Source of the DNA: DATGSF01 sp035302865
Lineage (GTDB): Bacteria; Bacteroidota; Bacteroidia; Chitinophagales; Chitinophagaceae
Direction: 5' to 3'
Assembly (NCBI GenBank): GCA_035302865.1
Contig: DATGSF010000157.1
Coordinates: 1-5,560 of the forward strand
DNA: 5,560 nt
A program made the position numbers and the translations under genes. The notes under the pieces were generated by a model that ran no database searches, was not told the origin of the DNA, and saw only the letters and a program-made list of their open reading frames with translations. This document shows positions 1 to 5,398 of this stretch, in pieces (position 1 is the first letter of the stretch; each line of letters begins with the position of its first letter).

Positions 1-1
1 T

Positions 2-199
2 TTTGCATTCATGGATAGTGCCGCATATTTTCATGAGAAAAAAAGCAAAAAAGAAGTTTTAATTTATCTAAAAAAACAATTATCCTATGCGAGACAATTA
101 GAAATTCCTTTTATTTCCGTTTGGCATAATTATCTTTTAGCAGATAATGAAGATTATAAAAATTTATTTAAAAGCTATCAAGAAGAAATTAAGAGATAA
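2..199 (+). CDS. Probable polysaccharide deacetylase family protein (DUF7033-like), C-terminal fragment
   Basis: This is the 3' end of a gene whose start lies left of the window. The frame is open from base 2, and TAA ends it at 197-199, giving 65 residues. The Met at base 11 is internal, because Phe-Ala-Phe precedes it in frame. The fragment reads as an AFMDSAAYF strand, a charged Lys/Glu-rich helix, then PFISVWHNYLLAD and a final helix ending QEEIKR. An MD strand, a helix, and an [FI]-S-[LV]-W-H-N strand followed by a short helix near the C-terminus is what I know from Bacteroidota polysaccharide deacetylase-like proteins with an N-terminal DUF7033. In these NodB-fold enzymes the late His is usually part of the active-site region. 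The assignment rests on this tail alone. The substrate is unknown, and the metal-binding residues are outside the window. Confidence 0.55.
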   Translation, partial: FAFMDSAAYFHEKKSKKEVLIYLKKQLSYARQLEIPFISVWHNYLLADNEDYKNLFKSYQEEIKR

Positions 200-210
200 T
201 TATTTCGCCT

Positions 211-218
211 TATCTTTG
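211..218 (+). promoter_or_regulatory. Candidate -7 promoter element (TAnnTTTG) for the small hypothetical gene
   Basis: The octamer TATCTTTG matches the Bacteroidota -7 consensus TAnnTTTG exactly. It ends 18 bases before the ATG at 237. The same octamer lies 19 bases before folK. I see no TTG at the usual -33 distance, so this would be a half-promoter. It lies in the 37-base gap after the upstream stop codon and supports the downstream start at 237. Confidence 0.4.
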
Positions 219-236
219 CAAAAAATTATTTTCAAT

Positions 237-512
237 ATGGATATTACACAAGTTATTGTTGCTAAAGCTGTGAAGGGTCATCAAGGTTTAATTCCAGGAA
301 ATCAATATCTATTTTCTTTCCAGAACAATGAGAAAGGACAAATCAGAATTGTAACTTCTAACGATATTGAACTTTTTTATGCAAATTTTCATGAATTCTT
401 AGTTGCCTGGACAAATATTTGTAGTTTAGGATGGGCTAAGACAAAGGAAGAGTTTGAAAAGTTATTAAAAGATTTAAAAAACTATAAAGAAGATTCAGAA
501 CAAAATTTTTAA
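237..512 (+). CDS. Small hypothetical protein, 91 aa
   Basis: I do not recognise this protein. An ATG at 147 is also in frame and would give 121 residues. It would overlap the upstream gene by 53 bases and add a Lys/Ile-rich stretch that looks like out-of-frame translation of that gene. I therefore prefer the ATG at 237, which has an A/T-rich leader and a TATCTTTG -7 box 18 bases upstream. The protein starts MDITQVIVAKAV, then has a KGHQGLIPGNQYLF segment suggesting a tight turn between strands. A strand GQIRIVT and an aromatic segment rich in Phe, Tyr and Trp (about residues 46-65) follow. A charged helix from about residue 69 leads to an acidic C-terminus. It has no signal peptide or membrane segment, so it is probably a small alpha+beta cytoplasmic protein. 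The hairpin at 538-579 lies 25 bases after its stop. Confidence 0.65.
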   Translation: MDITQVIVAKAVKGHQGLIPGNQYLFSFQNNEKGQIRIVTSNDIELFYANFHEFLVAWTNICSLGWAKTKEEFEKLLKDLKNYKEDSEQNF

Positions 513-537
513 ATCATCTTAATAAGTATTAAATAAT

Positions 538-579
538 AAAATCGGTTTGTTAAAACTAAAGTGTTACAAACCGATTTTT
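538..579. terminator. Bidirectional intrinsic terminator between convergent genes
   Basis: There is a perfect 13-bp inverted repeat: AAAATCGGTTTGT at 538-550 and ACAAACCGATTTT at 566-578, with a 15-base loop. On the + strand the stem ends in five T (575-579). On the minus strand it ends in TTTT followed by TATTATT. It lies 25 bases after the stop of the small + strand gene and 16 bases from the stop of the minus-strand barrel gene, so it can end transcription from both sides. The stem has four G-C pairs in otherwise very AT-rich DNA. Confidence 0.85.
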
Positions 580-594
580 AATAAAATAGTATAA

Positions 595-1407
595 TTAGAA
601 CATCAATCCTAAACGAAAGGCAACATTGTTTAAACGTGTGCTACCATCATTAAAGTCATAATCTTCTCCAAATTCAAATTTTATATTTTTTGGACTAGTC
701 ATATCTGGAATAAAATTATTTTGATAGACAACACCAAAATAAACTGTTCTTTTATAATCCACATCATATTGTACTCCTATTCCTCCAGTTCCAAAAAGAG
801 AAATGGGACTAACTGAATTCCATCCTTTTATTCTTTCAAAATCACTTATATAATTTTCCGTTACACCATTTTTATTGTTATAATTTATTTCCATAGCGGC
901 CTGCTTATGCAATAAAAAGGAAATTCCCAAACCTGCATTTGCAAAAAGACGTAAATTATTTACTAACTCTGGAGATGTATATTTTAAATTGATTGGAATT
1001 TCTAAAAAACCTAGATTATAATCTATATCTGCTACATTTATTTGTCTGCTTGCAAGATCACTTCCTTTAATTCTTCTGGTAAAAAAGTTAGCTCTAGTAT
1101 TATTATAATGCAATCCTGACTCCACGCCTAATCCTGATTCCCATCCATAAAAAACGGTAGCACCAATTTTAAAACCTAATTGTCCATTGTTCAAAGAGAT
1201 TGTATTAAATTTGCCACCTTTAGAGTCTCCACCATTTCCAATGCCACCCCAATCCACACTAGGTGCAACAAAAAAGCCCCAACGCACTGCTCTAAAAAAA
1301 TCCCTATTTGTATTCTCTAGTCGCTCTTGAGCATAGGCCATTTCCTTTAAAGAAAAGAGTGCTAAAAAGCAAAAGCTAAAAAATAAAAGTATATTTTTCT
1401 TTTTCAT
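595..1407 (-). CDS. Secreted outer-membrane beta-barrel protein (OMP_b-brl/PorT-like)
   Basis: The 270-residue precursor begins with a clear signal peptide: MKKK, a hydrophobic core (about residues 5-20), and a probable SPase I cut after AYA at 26. The mature part has alternating Gly/aromatic/hydrophobic strands, such as RWGFFVAPSVDW (42-53), LGFKIGATVFYGW (77-89) and VYFGVVYQNNF (222-232). A FLEIPINLKY segment near 134-143 matches the 'xLEIPxxLKY' strand common in the Bacteroidota OMP_b-brl_2 (PF13568) and PorT-like barrel families. The protein ends FRLGLMF; a terminal aromatic is the usual BAM recognition signal. From length and strand pattern I infer a barrel of about 8-10 strands in the outer membrane. 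Its ligand or role is not evident. Long polar loops lie near residues 55-70 and 175-195. It follows rmuC by 41 bases on the same strand, and the terminator at 538-579 lies just beyond its stop. Confidence 0.85.
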   Translation of the reverse strand: MKKKNILLFFSFCFLALFSLKEMAYAQERLENTNRDFFRAVRWGFFVAPSVDWGGIGNGGDSKGGKFNTISLNNGQLGFKIGATVFYGWESGLGVESGLHYNNTRANFFTRRIKGSDLASRQINVADIDYNLGFLEIPINLKYTSPELVNNLRLFANAGLGISFLLHKQAAMEINYNNKNGVTENYISDFERIKGWNSVSPISLFGTGGIGVQYDVDYKRTVYFGVVYQNNFIPDMTSPKNIKFEFGEDYDFNDGSTRLNNVAFRLGLMF

Positions 1408-1430
1408 AATTGTCTTATTTTTATTTTAAA

Positions 1431-1438
1431 CAAAATTA
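1431..1438 (-). promoter_or_regulatory. Candidate -7 promoter element for the barrel gene
   Basis: On the minus strand this reads TAATTTTG, an exact TAnnTTTG match ending 23 bases before the barrel start codon. It lies in the 41-base gap after the rmuC stop. The nearest upstream TTG on that strand (1466-1468) is 27 bases away, further than the usual 17-23, so the -33 element is missing or poor. If functional, the barrel gene can be transcribed separately from rmuC. Confidence 0.35.
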
Positions 1439-1448
1439 ATAAATAATT

Positions 1449-2945
1449 TTAAGATGAAGATGCACCAAGTTCTTTTAACATTTCAGTTTGGCGAATAATA
1501 TTCCCTCTTCCCTCGTATAATTTATTCTTAGCAGCAAGGTAAACCTTTTGACTACGGTCCATTTCTTCTCCTATTTTCTCAAAATCCTCAACGAATCCCT
1601 TTATCTTATTGTATAGCTGCTCTCCTCTATATACAATTTCTTGAGTATTTTTGTTTTGTTGCTCTCGCGTCCATAAGTTTTCTATTAATTTTAATGCTGC
1701 AATTAAATTACTTGGACTTACTAATAATATCTTTTTTTGATATGCTTCCATCCATAAATTTGGATCAGCATGTAATGCCGCAGAATAAGCACCTTCATTG
1801 GGAATAAACATCATTACAAAATCTAAACTTGGTAAATAAGCTGCATAATTTTTCTTATTTAAATCCTGTATATGTCGTTTTATTGAAATTAAATGATTTT
1901 TAATTTGTTCTTGTTCTTCTTTTTTAGACTTTGCTTGCACCCATTTTATATAAGAAACTAAAGAGCATTTAGCATCAATAACCAGTCTCCTATCACCTGG
2001 ATAATATACCAAAACGTCCGGAATCATGCTTTGTCCCGAAATATTTTTAATAATATGTCCATTTTTATCTCTAATTGCTTGTTGTACAAAGAAATGTCTA
2101 TCTCTAATCAATCCCGAATGGTCCAAAATCTGTTCTAGAATTAACTCTCCCCAATCACCCTGCACTTTAGATTGCGTAGTCAATGCCTCTGTTAATTTTT
2201 GCGCTTCATCAGAAAGTTTATGATTCAAATGCATTAAGTCTTTAACTTGTTCTTGAAGAGAAAAACGCATTTTATTTTCCTTTTCATATACTTCTGTCAC
2301 CTGTTTTTGAAAAGAAGCTAAATTTTCCTTTAAAGGATTTAAAAGTATTGCGATTTCTTTTTGTTGTTTCTCAGAGAGTTGTTCTGTATTTTGTTTTAGA
2401 ACTTTATTAGCCAAACTTTCGAACCGAGTTAGATTTTCTTTTTGAATTTCTTGAAAATATTCTTGTTGTTCTTGGTTTTTTTCTTTCAGATAATGATTGT
2501 TTTCTTGTAAATGTATGATCTCACCTCTCATTTTTTGTATTTCCTGACTTAAATCTTGCACTATATTTTCCTTATCTTTTATAGAAATATTCTTTTGATT
2601 TAACTGCTCTTGCATTTTAGTAACATAAGCTTCAGCTTTAGCATAAGAAGTTTTATAATGCATTATTTGCTTATCCTTCTCTTCATTTTCTTGTTTTATT
2701 AGTTGATATTTTTCACTAAGATCTTTCTGTTTTTCTTCTTTAAAAAAAATCTCTTTATCTTTTACAATACACTCTGTTTGAAAAAATTGATTCCTTTCTT
2801 CTAATTCTTTATTCTTCTGTTTCAATTCGAATAATAATTTTTTATCTTGTGCAGTGTTCCTCTTAATTTGTAACCACAAAAACAAAAACACTAAGCTAAG
2901 AATCAATAGTAAAATAGCAATTCCAAGAAGTGTATAAAAATACAT
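1449..2945 (-). CDS. rmuC: DNA recombination protein RmuC homologue
   Basis: RmuC proteins are membrane-anchored, nuclease-like proteins. In E. coli, RmuC limits inversions at short inverted repeats; its biochemical activity is poorly defined. This 498-residue protein has the family layout. An N-terminal membrane segment (about 4-26) is followed by a long Lys/Glu/Gln-rich coiled coil (about 30-175) and the RmuC domain (about 195-480). Diagnostic motifs are VQGDWGE (261-267), IPDVLVYYPGDRR (308-320), LVIDAKCSL (321-329), DFVMMFIPNEGAY (375-387) and ILLVSPSNLIAALKLIENLW (406-425). P309-D310 followed by D324-A325-K326 fits a PD-(D/E)xK nuclease core, so the predicted active site looks intact. 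Length is normal for the family. The ATG at 2945 is supported by the membrane segment starting right after it and by a promoter-like sequence upstream. The gene is divergent from folK, with the barrel gene downstream. Confidence 0.93.
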   Translation of the reverse strand: MYFYTLLGIAILLLILSLVFLFLWLQIKRNTAQDKKLLFELKQKNKELEERNQFFQTECIVKDKEIFFKEEKQKDLSEKYQLIKQENEEKDKQIMHYKTSYAKAEAYVTKMQEQLNQKNISIKDKENIVQDLSQEIQKMRGEIIHLQENNHYLKEKNQEQQEYFQEIQKENLTRFESLANKVLKQNTEQLSEKQQKEIAILLNPLKENLASFQKQVTEVYEKENKMRFSLQEQVKDLMHLNHKLSDEAQKLTEALTTQSKVQGDWGELILEQILDHSGLIRDRHFFVQQAIRDKNGHIIKNISGQSMIPDVLVYYPGDRRLVIDAKCSLVSYIKWVQAKSKKEEQEQIKNHLISIKRHIQDLNKKNYAAYLPSLDFVMMFIPNEGAYSAALHADPNLWMEAYQKKILLVSPSNLIAALKLIENLWTREQQNKNTQEIVYRGEQLYNKIKGFVEDFEKIGEEMDRSQKVYLAAKNKLYEGRGNIIRQTEMLKELGASSS

Positions 2946-2973
2946 TAAAATTAATTTTTAAATAGTTTCCTAA

Positions 2974-3001
2974 CAAATATAATACATTTACAAGAATACA
3001 A
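2974..3001 (-). promoter_or_regulatory. Candidate rmuC promoter (-33 TTG, -7 TATATTTG)
   Basis: On the minus strand TATATTTG (2974-2981) matches TAnnTTTG exactly and ends 28 bases before the rmuC ATG. A TTG (2999-3001, within TTTG) stands 17 bases upstream, at the short end of the 17-23 spacing described for Bacteroidota promoters. Both elements and the distance to the start codon fit a primary-sigma promoter. Confidence 0.5.
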
Positions 3002-3055
3002 ATAGTTAAATATTGTAAAATCAAAACACTTTTTTATTCTTTATTTTATAAAAAC

Positions 3056-3080
3056 TCATTTTTATTGTCCATAAAAATGA
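3056..3080. repeat. Perfect 10-bp inverted repeat with 5-base loop
   Basis: TCATTTTTAT (3056-3065) and ATAAAAATGA (3071-3080) are exact reverse complements around the loop TGTCC. The stem has only one G-C pair, so an RNA hairpin would be weak; as DNA it could be a dyad operator. It lies 55 bases upstream of the rmuC -33 element and 64 bases upstream of the folK one, roughly midway between the two divergent promoters. Its function is unknown. Confidence 0.5.
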
Positions 3081-3143
3081 ATAGAATTATTTTCAAAATT
3101 GTTTTTTAAAAAATGGCTTTAAGATTAAATAATTGTTCTATTC

Positions 3144-3173
3144 TTGTTTAGGTTATTTATTTAAATATCTTTG
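3144..3173 (+). promoter_or_regulatory. Probable folK promoter (-33 TTG, -7 TATCTTTG)
   Basis: TTG at 3144-3146 and TATCTTTG at 3166-3173 are separated by 19 bases. This exactly fits the Bacteroidota primary-sigma consensus TTG-N(about 19-21)-TAnnTTTG. The -7 box ends 19 bases before the folK ATG, so the leader would be very short, about 14 bases, and contain no Shine-Dalgarno sequence. This is the best promoter match in the window. Confidence 0.65.
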
Positions 3174-3192
3174 GACAGAAAATCAAAATTAA

Positions 3193-3675
3193 ATGTTTAA
3201 TTATTATATTTCTTTAGGGAGCAATTTAGGAGACAGAGAAGAATATTTAAAAAAGGCACAATTTGAATTAAATGCACATTTTATTCAAATCATGCAAGCT
3301 TCTTCAATTTACGAAACGGAAGCATGGGGTCAAGAGGAAGAAGAGCCCCTTTATTTAAATCAAGTTTTGTATGTAAATTGTCCTTTTCCACCGGATAAAT
3401 TCTTAAGTATTATACAGCAAATAGAATATAAAAATGAAAGAGTAAGGGAGAAAAAATGGGCTGCTCGTACTTTAGATATAGATATTCTATATTGCAGTCA
3501 AAGTATTATTAATACCAAAAACCTAACTGTTCCTCACCCTCATATACAAAACAGAAAATTTATCTTGACACCATTAACAGAAATTGCACCAAACTTCAAG
3601 CATCCATTACTGCAAAAAAGCCATAAAGAATTATTACTCTTATGTGACGACCCTCTTAATGTTCAAAAAATTTAA
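3193..3675 (+). CDS. folK: 2-amino-4-hydroxy-6-hydroxymethyldihydropteridine pyrophosphokinase (HPPK)
   Basis: FolK transfers pyrophosphate from ATP to 6-hydroxymethyl-7,8-dihydropterin, the step before dihydropteroate synthase in folate synthesis; it is cytoplasmic. The 160 residues span the whole family fold, about the E. coli length of 159. Signature segments are YISLGSNLGDR (5-15), the pterin-side region around YETEAWGQ (40-47), NERVREKKW (81-89), AARTLDIDILY (90-100) and VPHPHIQNRKF (113-123). R92, D95 and D97 line up with the E. coli residues of the same number that bind ATP and the two magnesium ions. H115 and R121 also correspond. The flexible loop before W89 seems one residue shorter than in E. 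coli, and Arg88 is Lys here, a mild change. The enzyme is stand-alone, with no FolB or FolP fusion and no other folate gene in the window. The start at 3193 fits the motif spacing and the promoter just upstream. Confidence 0.96.
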   Translation: MFNYYISLGSNLGDREEYLKKAQFELNAHFIQIMQASSIYETEAWGQEEEEPLYLNQVLYVNCPFPPDKFLSIIQQIEYKNERVREKKWAARTLDIDILYCSQSIINTKNLTVPHPHIQNRKFILTPLTEIAPNFKHPLLQKSHKELLLLCDDPLNVQKI

Positions 3676-3686
3676 TTTTCTTTAGT

Positions 3687-5288
3687 TTATTCTTCTTCCT
3701 CTAATGTCCAACGATGCATATTAGCCATTTTTACATCCATAATATATTTTTCCGGAATTTCTCCTCTTAAAAGGCACCCTGGCGTTAAACTTGGATAGAT
3801 TTCTTCTAAAGTTTCCGCGCTATCTACATGTACTCTTCTATAAATTTGGTTTCTACGTAATTTATTATGATCATTAATTCCTGCTGCACCCAAAAGTTCC
3901 ACAAATGAATTTATAGTATCTTCATGATAATTAGCGACACGGACTTTTTTATCTGAAACCACTAAACCTTTCACTAATTTAGGATCTTGAGTGGTAATCC
4001 CTGTAGGGCAAGTATTTAAATTACATTGTAAAGCTTGAATACAACCCATTGCCATCATCATAGCTCTGGCGCTATTACATAAATCTGCTCCTAATGCTTT
4101 AGCTCTTAAAATATGGAATCCTGTTATTACTTTTCCAGATGCAATAATTTTTATATGTTGCCTAATATTATATCCTACCAACATATTATGTACAAAAGCT
4201 AAGGCTTCATCCATGGGTGCTCCAACACTATCACTAAATTCTAATGGTGCAGCACCAGTTCCTCCTTCCGCGCCATCTACAGTAATAAAATCTGGATAAA
4301 TATCCAATTCAATCATTGCCAAGCAAATACTAATAAATTCTCTTTTATGTCCAATACATAGTTTAAATCCAACAGGTTTACCATCACATGCCTCTCTAAC
4401 TTTACCTATCAATTGAACCAACTCGTATGGAGTATTAAATGCAGAATGATATGGCGGTGAAAACACTGTAGTATGTGGAGTTACATGTCGGATTTTTGCA
4501 ATTTCTTCATTGTTCTTCGATGCTGGCAATATACCTCCATGTCCAGGTTTCGCTCCTTGAGAAAGTTTAATTTCAATCATTTTAACTTCTGGTAGTAGCG
4601 CATTTTTCCTAAAAACTTCAAAACTAAAATTACCATTTTCATCTCTTGCTCCGAAATAACCTGTTCCTATTTGCCATATCAAATCTCCACCATGTTTTAA
4701 ATGATAATGTGATATACCTCCTTCACCTGTATTATGTGCAAATCCACCTATTTTCGCACCTCCATTCAGTGCTTCTACAGCATTTTTACTTAATGCACCA
4801 TAACTCATAGCACTAACATTTAGCAAAGACGCACTATAGGCTTGTTTACAATCCTTATTACCTATTATAACTCTTGGATTATGATCTAATTTAAAAAAAT
4901 CTTTAGGTGCTATAGAATGTGTCATCCATTCATAACCTCGAGCATATACATCTTGCTGTGTTCCAAAAGGAACAGTATCTAATTGCTTCTTAGATCTTTG
5001 ATAAATTATATTTCTATTTAATCGATTAATAGGACGACCATCAGTATCACTTTCTACAAAATACTGATATATTTTTGGACGCATAGCCTCAAATAACCAT
5101 CTTAATCTTCCTAAAACAGGAAAGTTAATCCACAAAGAGTGTTTCTTTTGTGTAATATCAACAATACCGATAATAAAAAACACTAAAGTAATTCCTAGAA
5201 GTATAAAAAAAACTTTCCATATAAAAATTCCCAATAAAGAGAATACAATTAAGAGAAAAAGACTAATTATCCAAAACAAGCTACGCAT
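3687..5288 (-). CDS. Membrane-anchored FMN-binding glutamate synthase domain protein
   Basis: The 533 residues form a GOGAT central/FMN domain (Glu_synthase family) behind two N-terminal hydrophobic segments (about 4-22 and 25-44), so it is probably anchored in the inner membrane. Domain motifs are AMSYGALSKNAVEALN (160-175), FAHNTGEGGIS (183-193), KLSQGAKPGHGG (241-252), VDGAEGGTGAAP (337-348) and IIASGKV (381-387). C416, C422 and C427 in GCIQALQCNLNTCPTGI have the C-x5-C-x4-C spacing of the [3Fe-4S] ligands of true glutamate synthase. In GOGAT this domain uses FMN and the cluster to reduce 2-oxoglutarate plus ammonia to glutamate. The N-terminal glutaminase and C-terminal GXGXG domains are absent, as in short family members such as B. 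subtilis YerD. Length is normal for that subfamily, so this is not a truncation. The physiological reaction and electron donor are unknown, and I would not call it gltB. The gene converges on folK. No exact TAnnTTTG box lies close upstream. Confidence 0.9.
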   Translation of the reverse strand: MRSLFWIISLFLLIVFSLLGIFIWKVFFILLGITLVFFIIGIVDITQKKHSLWINFPVLGRLRWLFEAMRPKIYQYFVESDTDGRPINRLNRNIIYQRSKKQLDTVPFGTQQDVYARGYEWMTHSIAPKDFFKLDHNPRVIIGNKDCKQAYSASLLNVSAMSYGALSKNAVEALNGGAKIGGFAHNTGEGGISHYHLKHGGDLIWQIGTGYFGARDENGNFSFEVFRKNALLPEVKMIEIKLSQGAKPGHGGILPASKNNEEIAKIRHVTPHTTVFSPPYHSAFNTPYELVQLIGKVREACDGKPVGFKLCIGHKREFISICLAMIELDIYPDFITVDGAEGGTGAAPLEFSDSVGAPMDEALAFVHNMLVGYNIRQHIKIIASGKVITGFHILRAKALGADLCNSARAMMMAMGCIQALQCNLNTCPTGITTQDPKLVKGLVVSDKKVRVANYHEDTINSFVELLGAAGINDHNKLRRNQIYRRVHVDSAETLEEIYPSLTPGCLLRGEIPEKYIMDVKMANMHRWTLEEEE

Positions 5289-5398
5289 AATAAGATTTTT
5301 GATTCATTCATAAAGGTCTAAACAATAATTGATATTGAAAAAAAATTTTTTATATGTTTTAAGATTTAAAAACTATATACAATACCATTCTTAATACT
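5289..5398. other. Leader of the glutamate-synthase-domain gene
   Basis: These 110 bases upstream of the minus-strand start at 5288 are AT-rich and contain an A8T6 tract (5338-5351), the kind of sequence that bends DNA. I find no exact TAnnTTTG on the minus strand here, unlike the other internal gene starts, and no stable hairpin with a T run. A promoter of another type, or transcription from further right, is possible. Confidence 0.35.

Larger units (their letters stand above)
2946..3192. promoter_or_regulatory. Divergent rmuC/folK intergenic promoter region
   Basis: These 247 bases hold no ORF of note and are extremely AT-rich. A promoter-like sequence for each flanking gene lies close to its start codon. 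Between them are a perfect 10-bp inverted repeat (3056-3080) and a T6A6 tract (3102-3113). The central part, roughly 3003-3143, is otherwise unexplained and longer than two simple promoters need. Confidence 0.6.

Noticed and set aside
147..236. N-terminal extension of the small hypothetical protein
   Set aside because: It overlaps the upstream coding region out of frame, has a low-complexity Lys/Ile composition, and begins upstream of the likely promoter.
2026..2223. 65-codon + strand open frame
   Set aside because: It lies wholly inside rmuC on the opposite strand, over the conserved QGDWGE to PDVLV region. Its Cys/Ser/Pro-rich product looks like an antisense shadow.
2460..2900. Repeat-like TTCTT/TTTTC-rich tract that looks like low-complexity or repeat DNA
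   Set aside because: It is the reverse-strand image of Lys/Glu/Gln codons in the RmuC coiled coil, and no regular repeat unit is present.
3102..3113. T6A6 palindrome in the divergent region
   Set aside because: Homopolymer A/T palindromes are expected at this base composition, and the flanks do not extend the symmetry.
5338..5351. A8T6 self-complementary tract as a terminator
   Set aside because: It has no loop and no G-C pairs and cannot form a stable RNA hairpin. It is at most a bendable A-tract.
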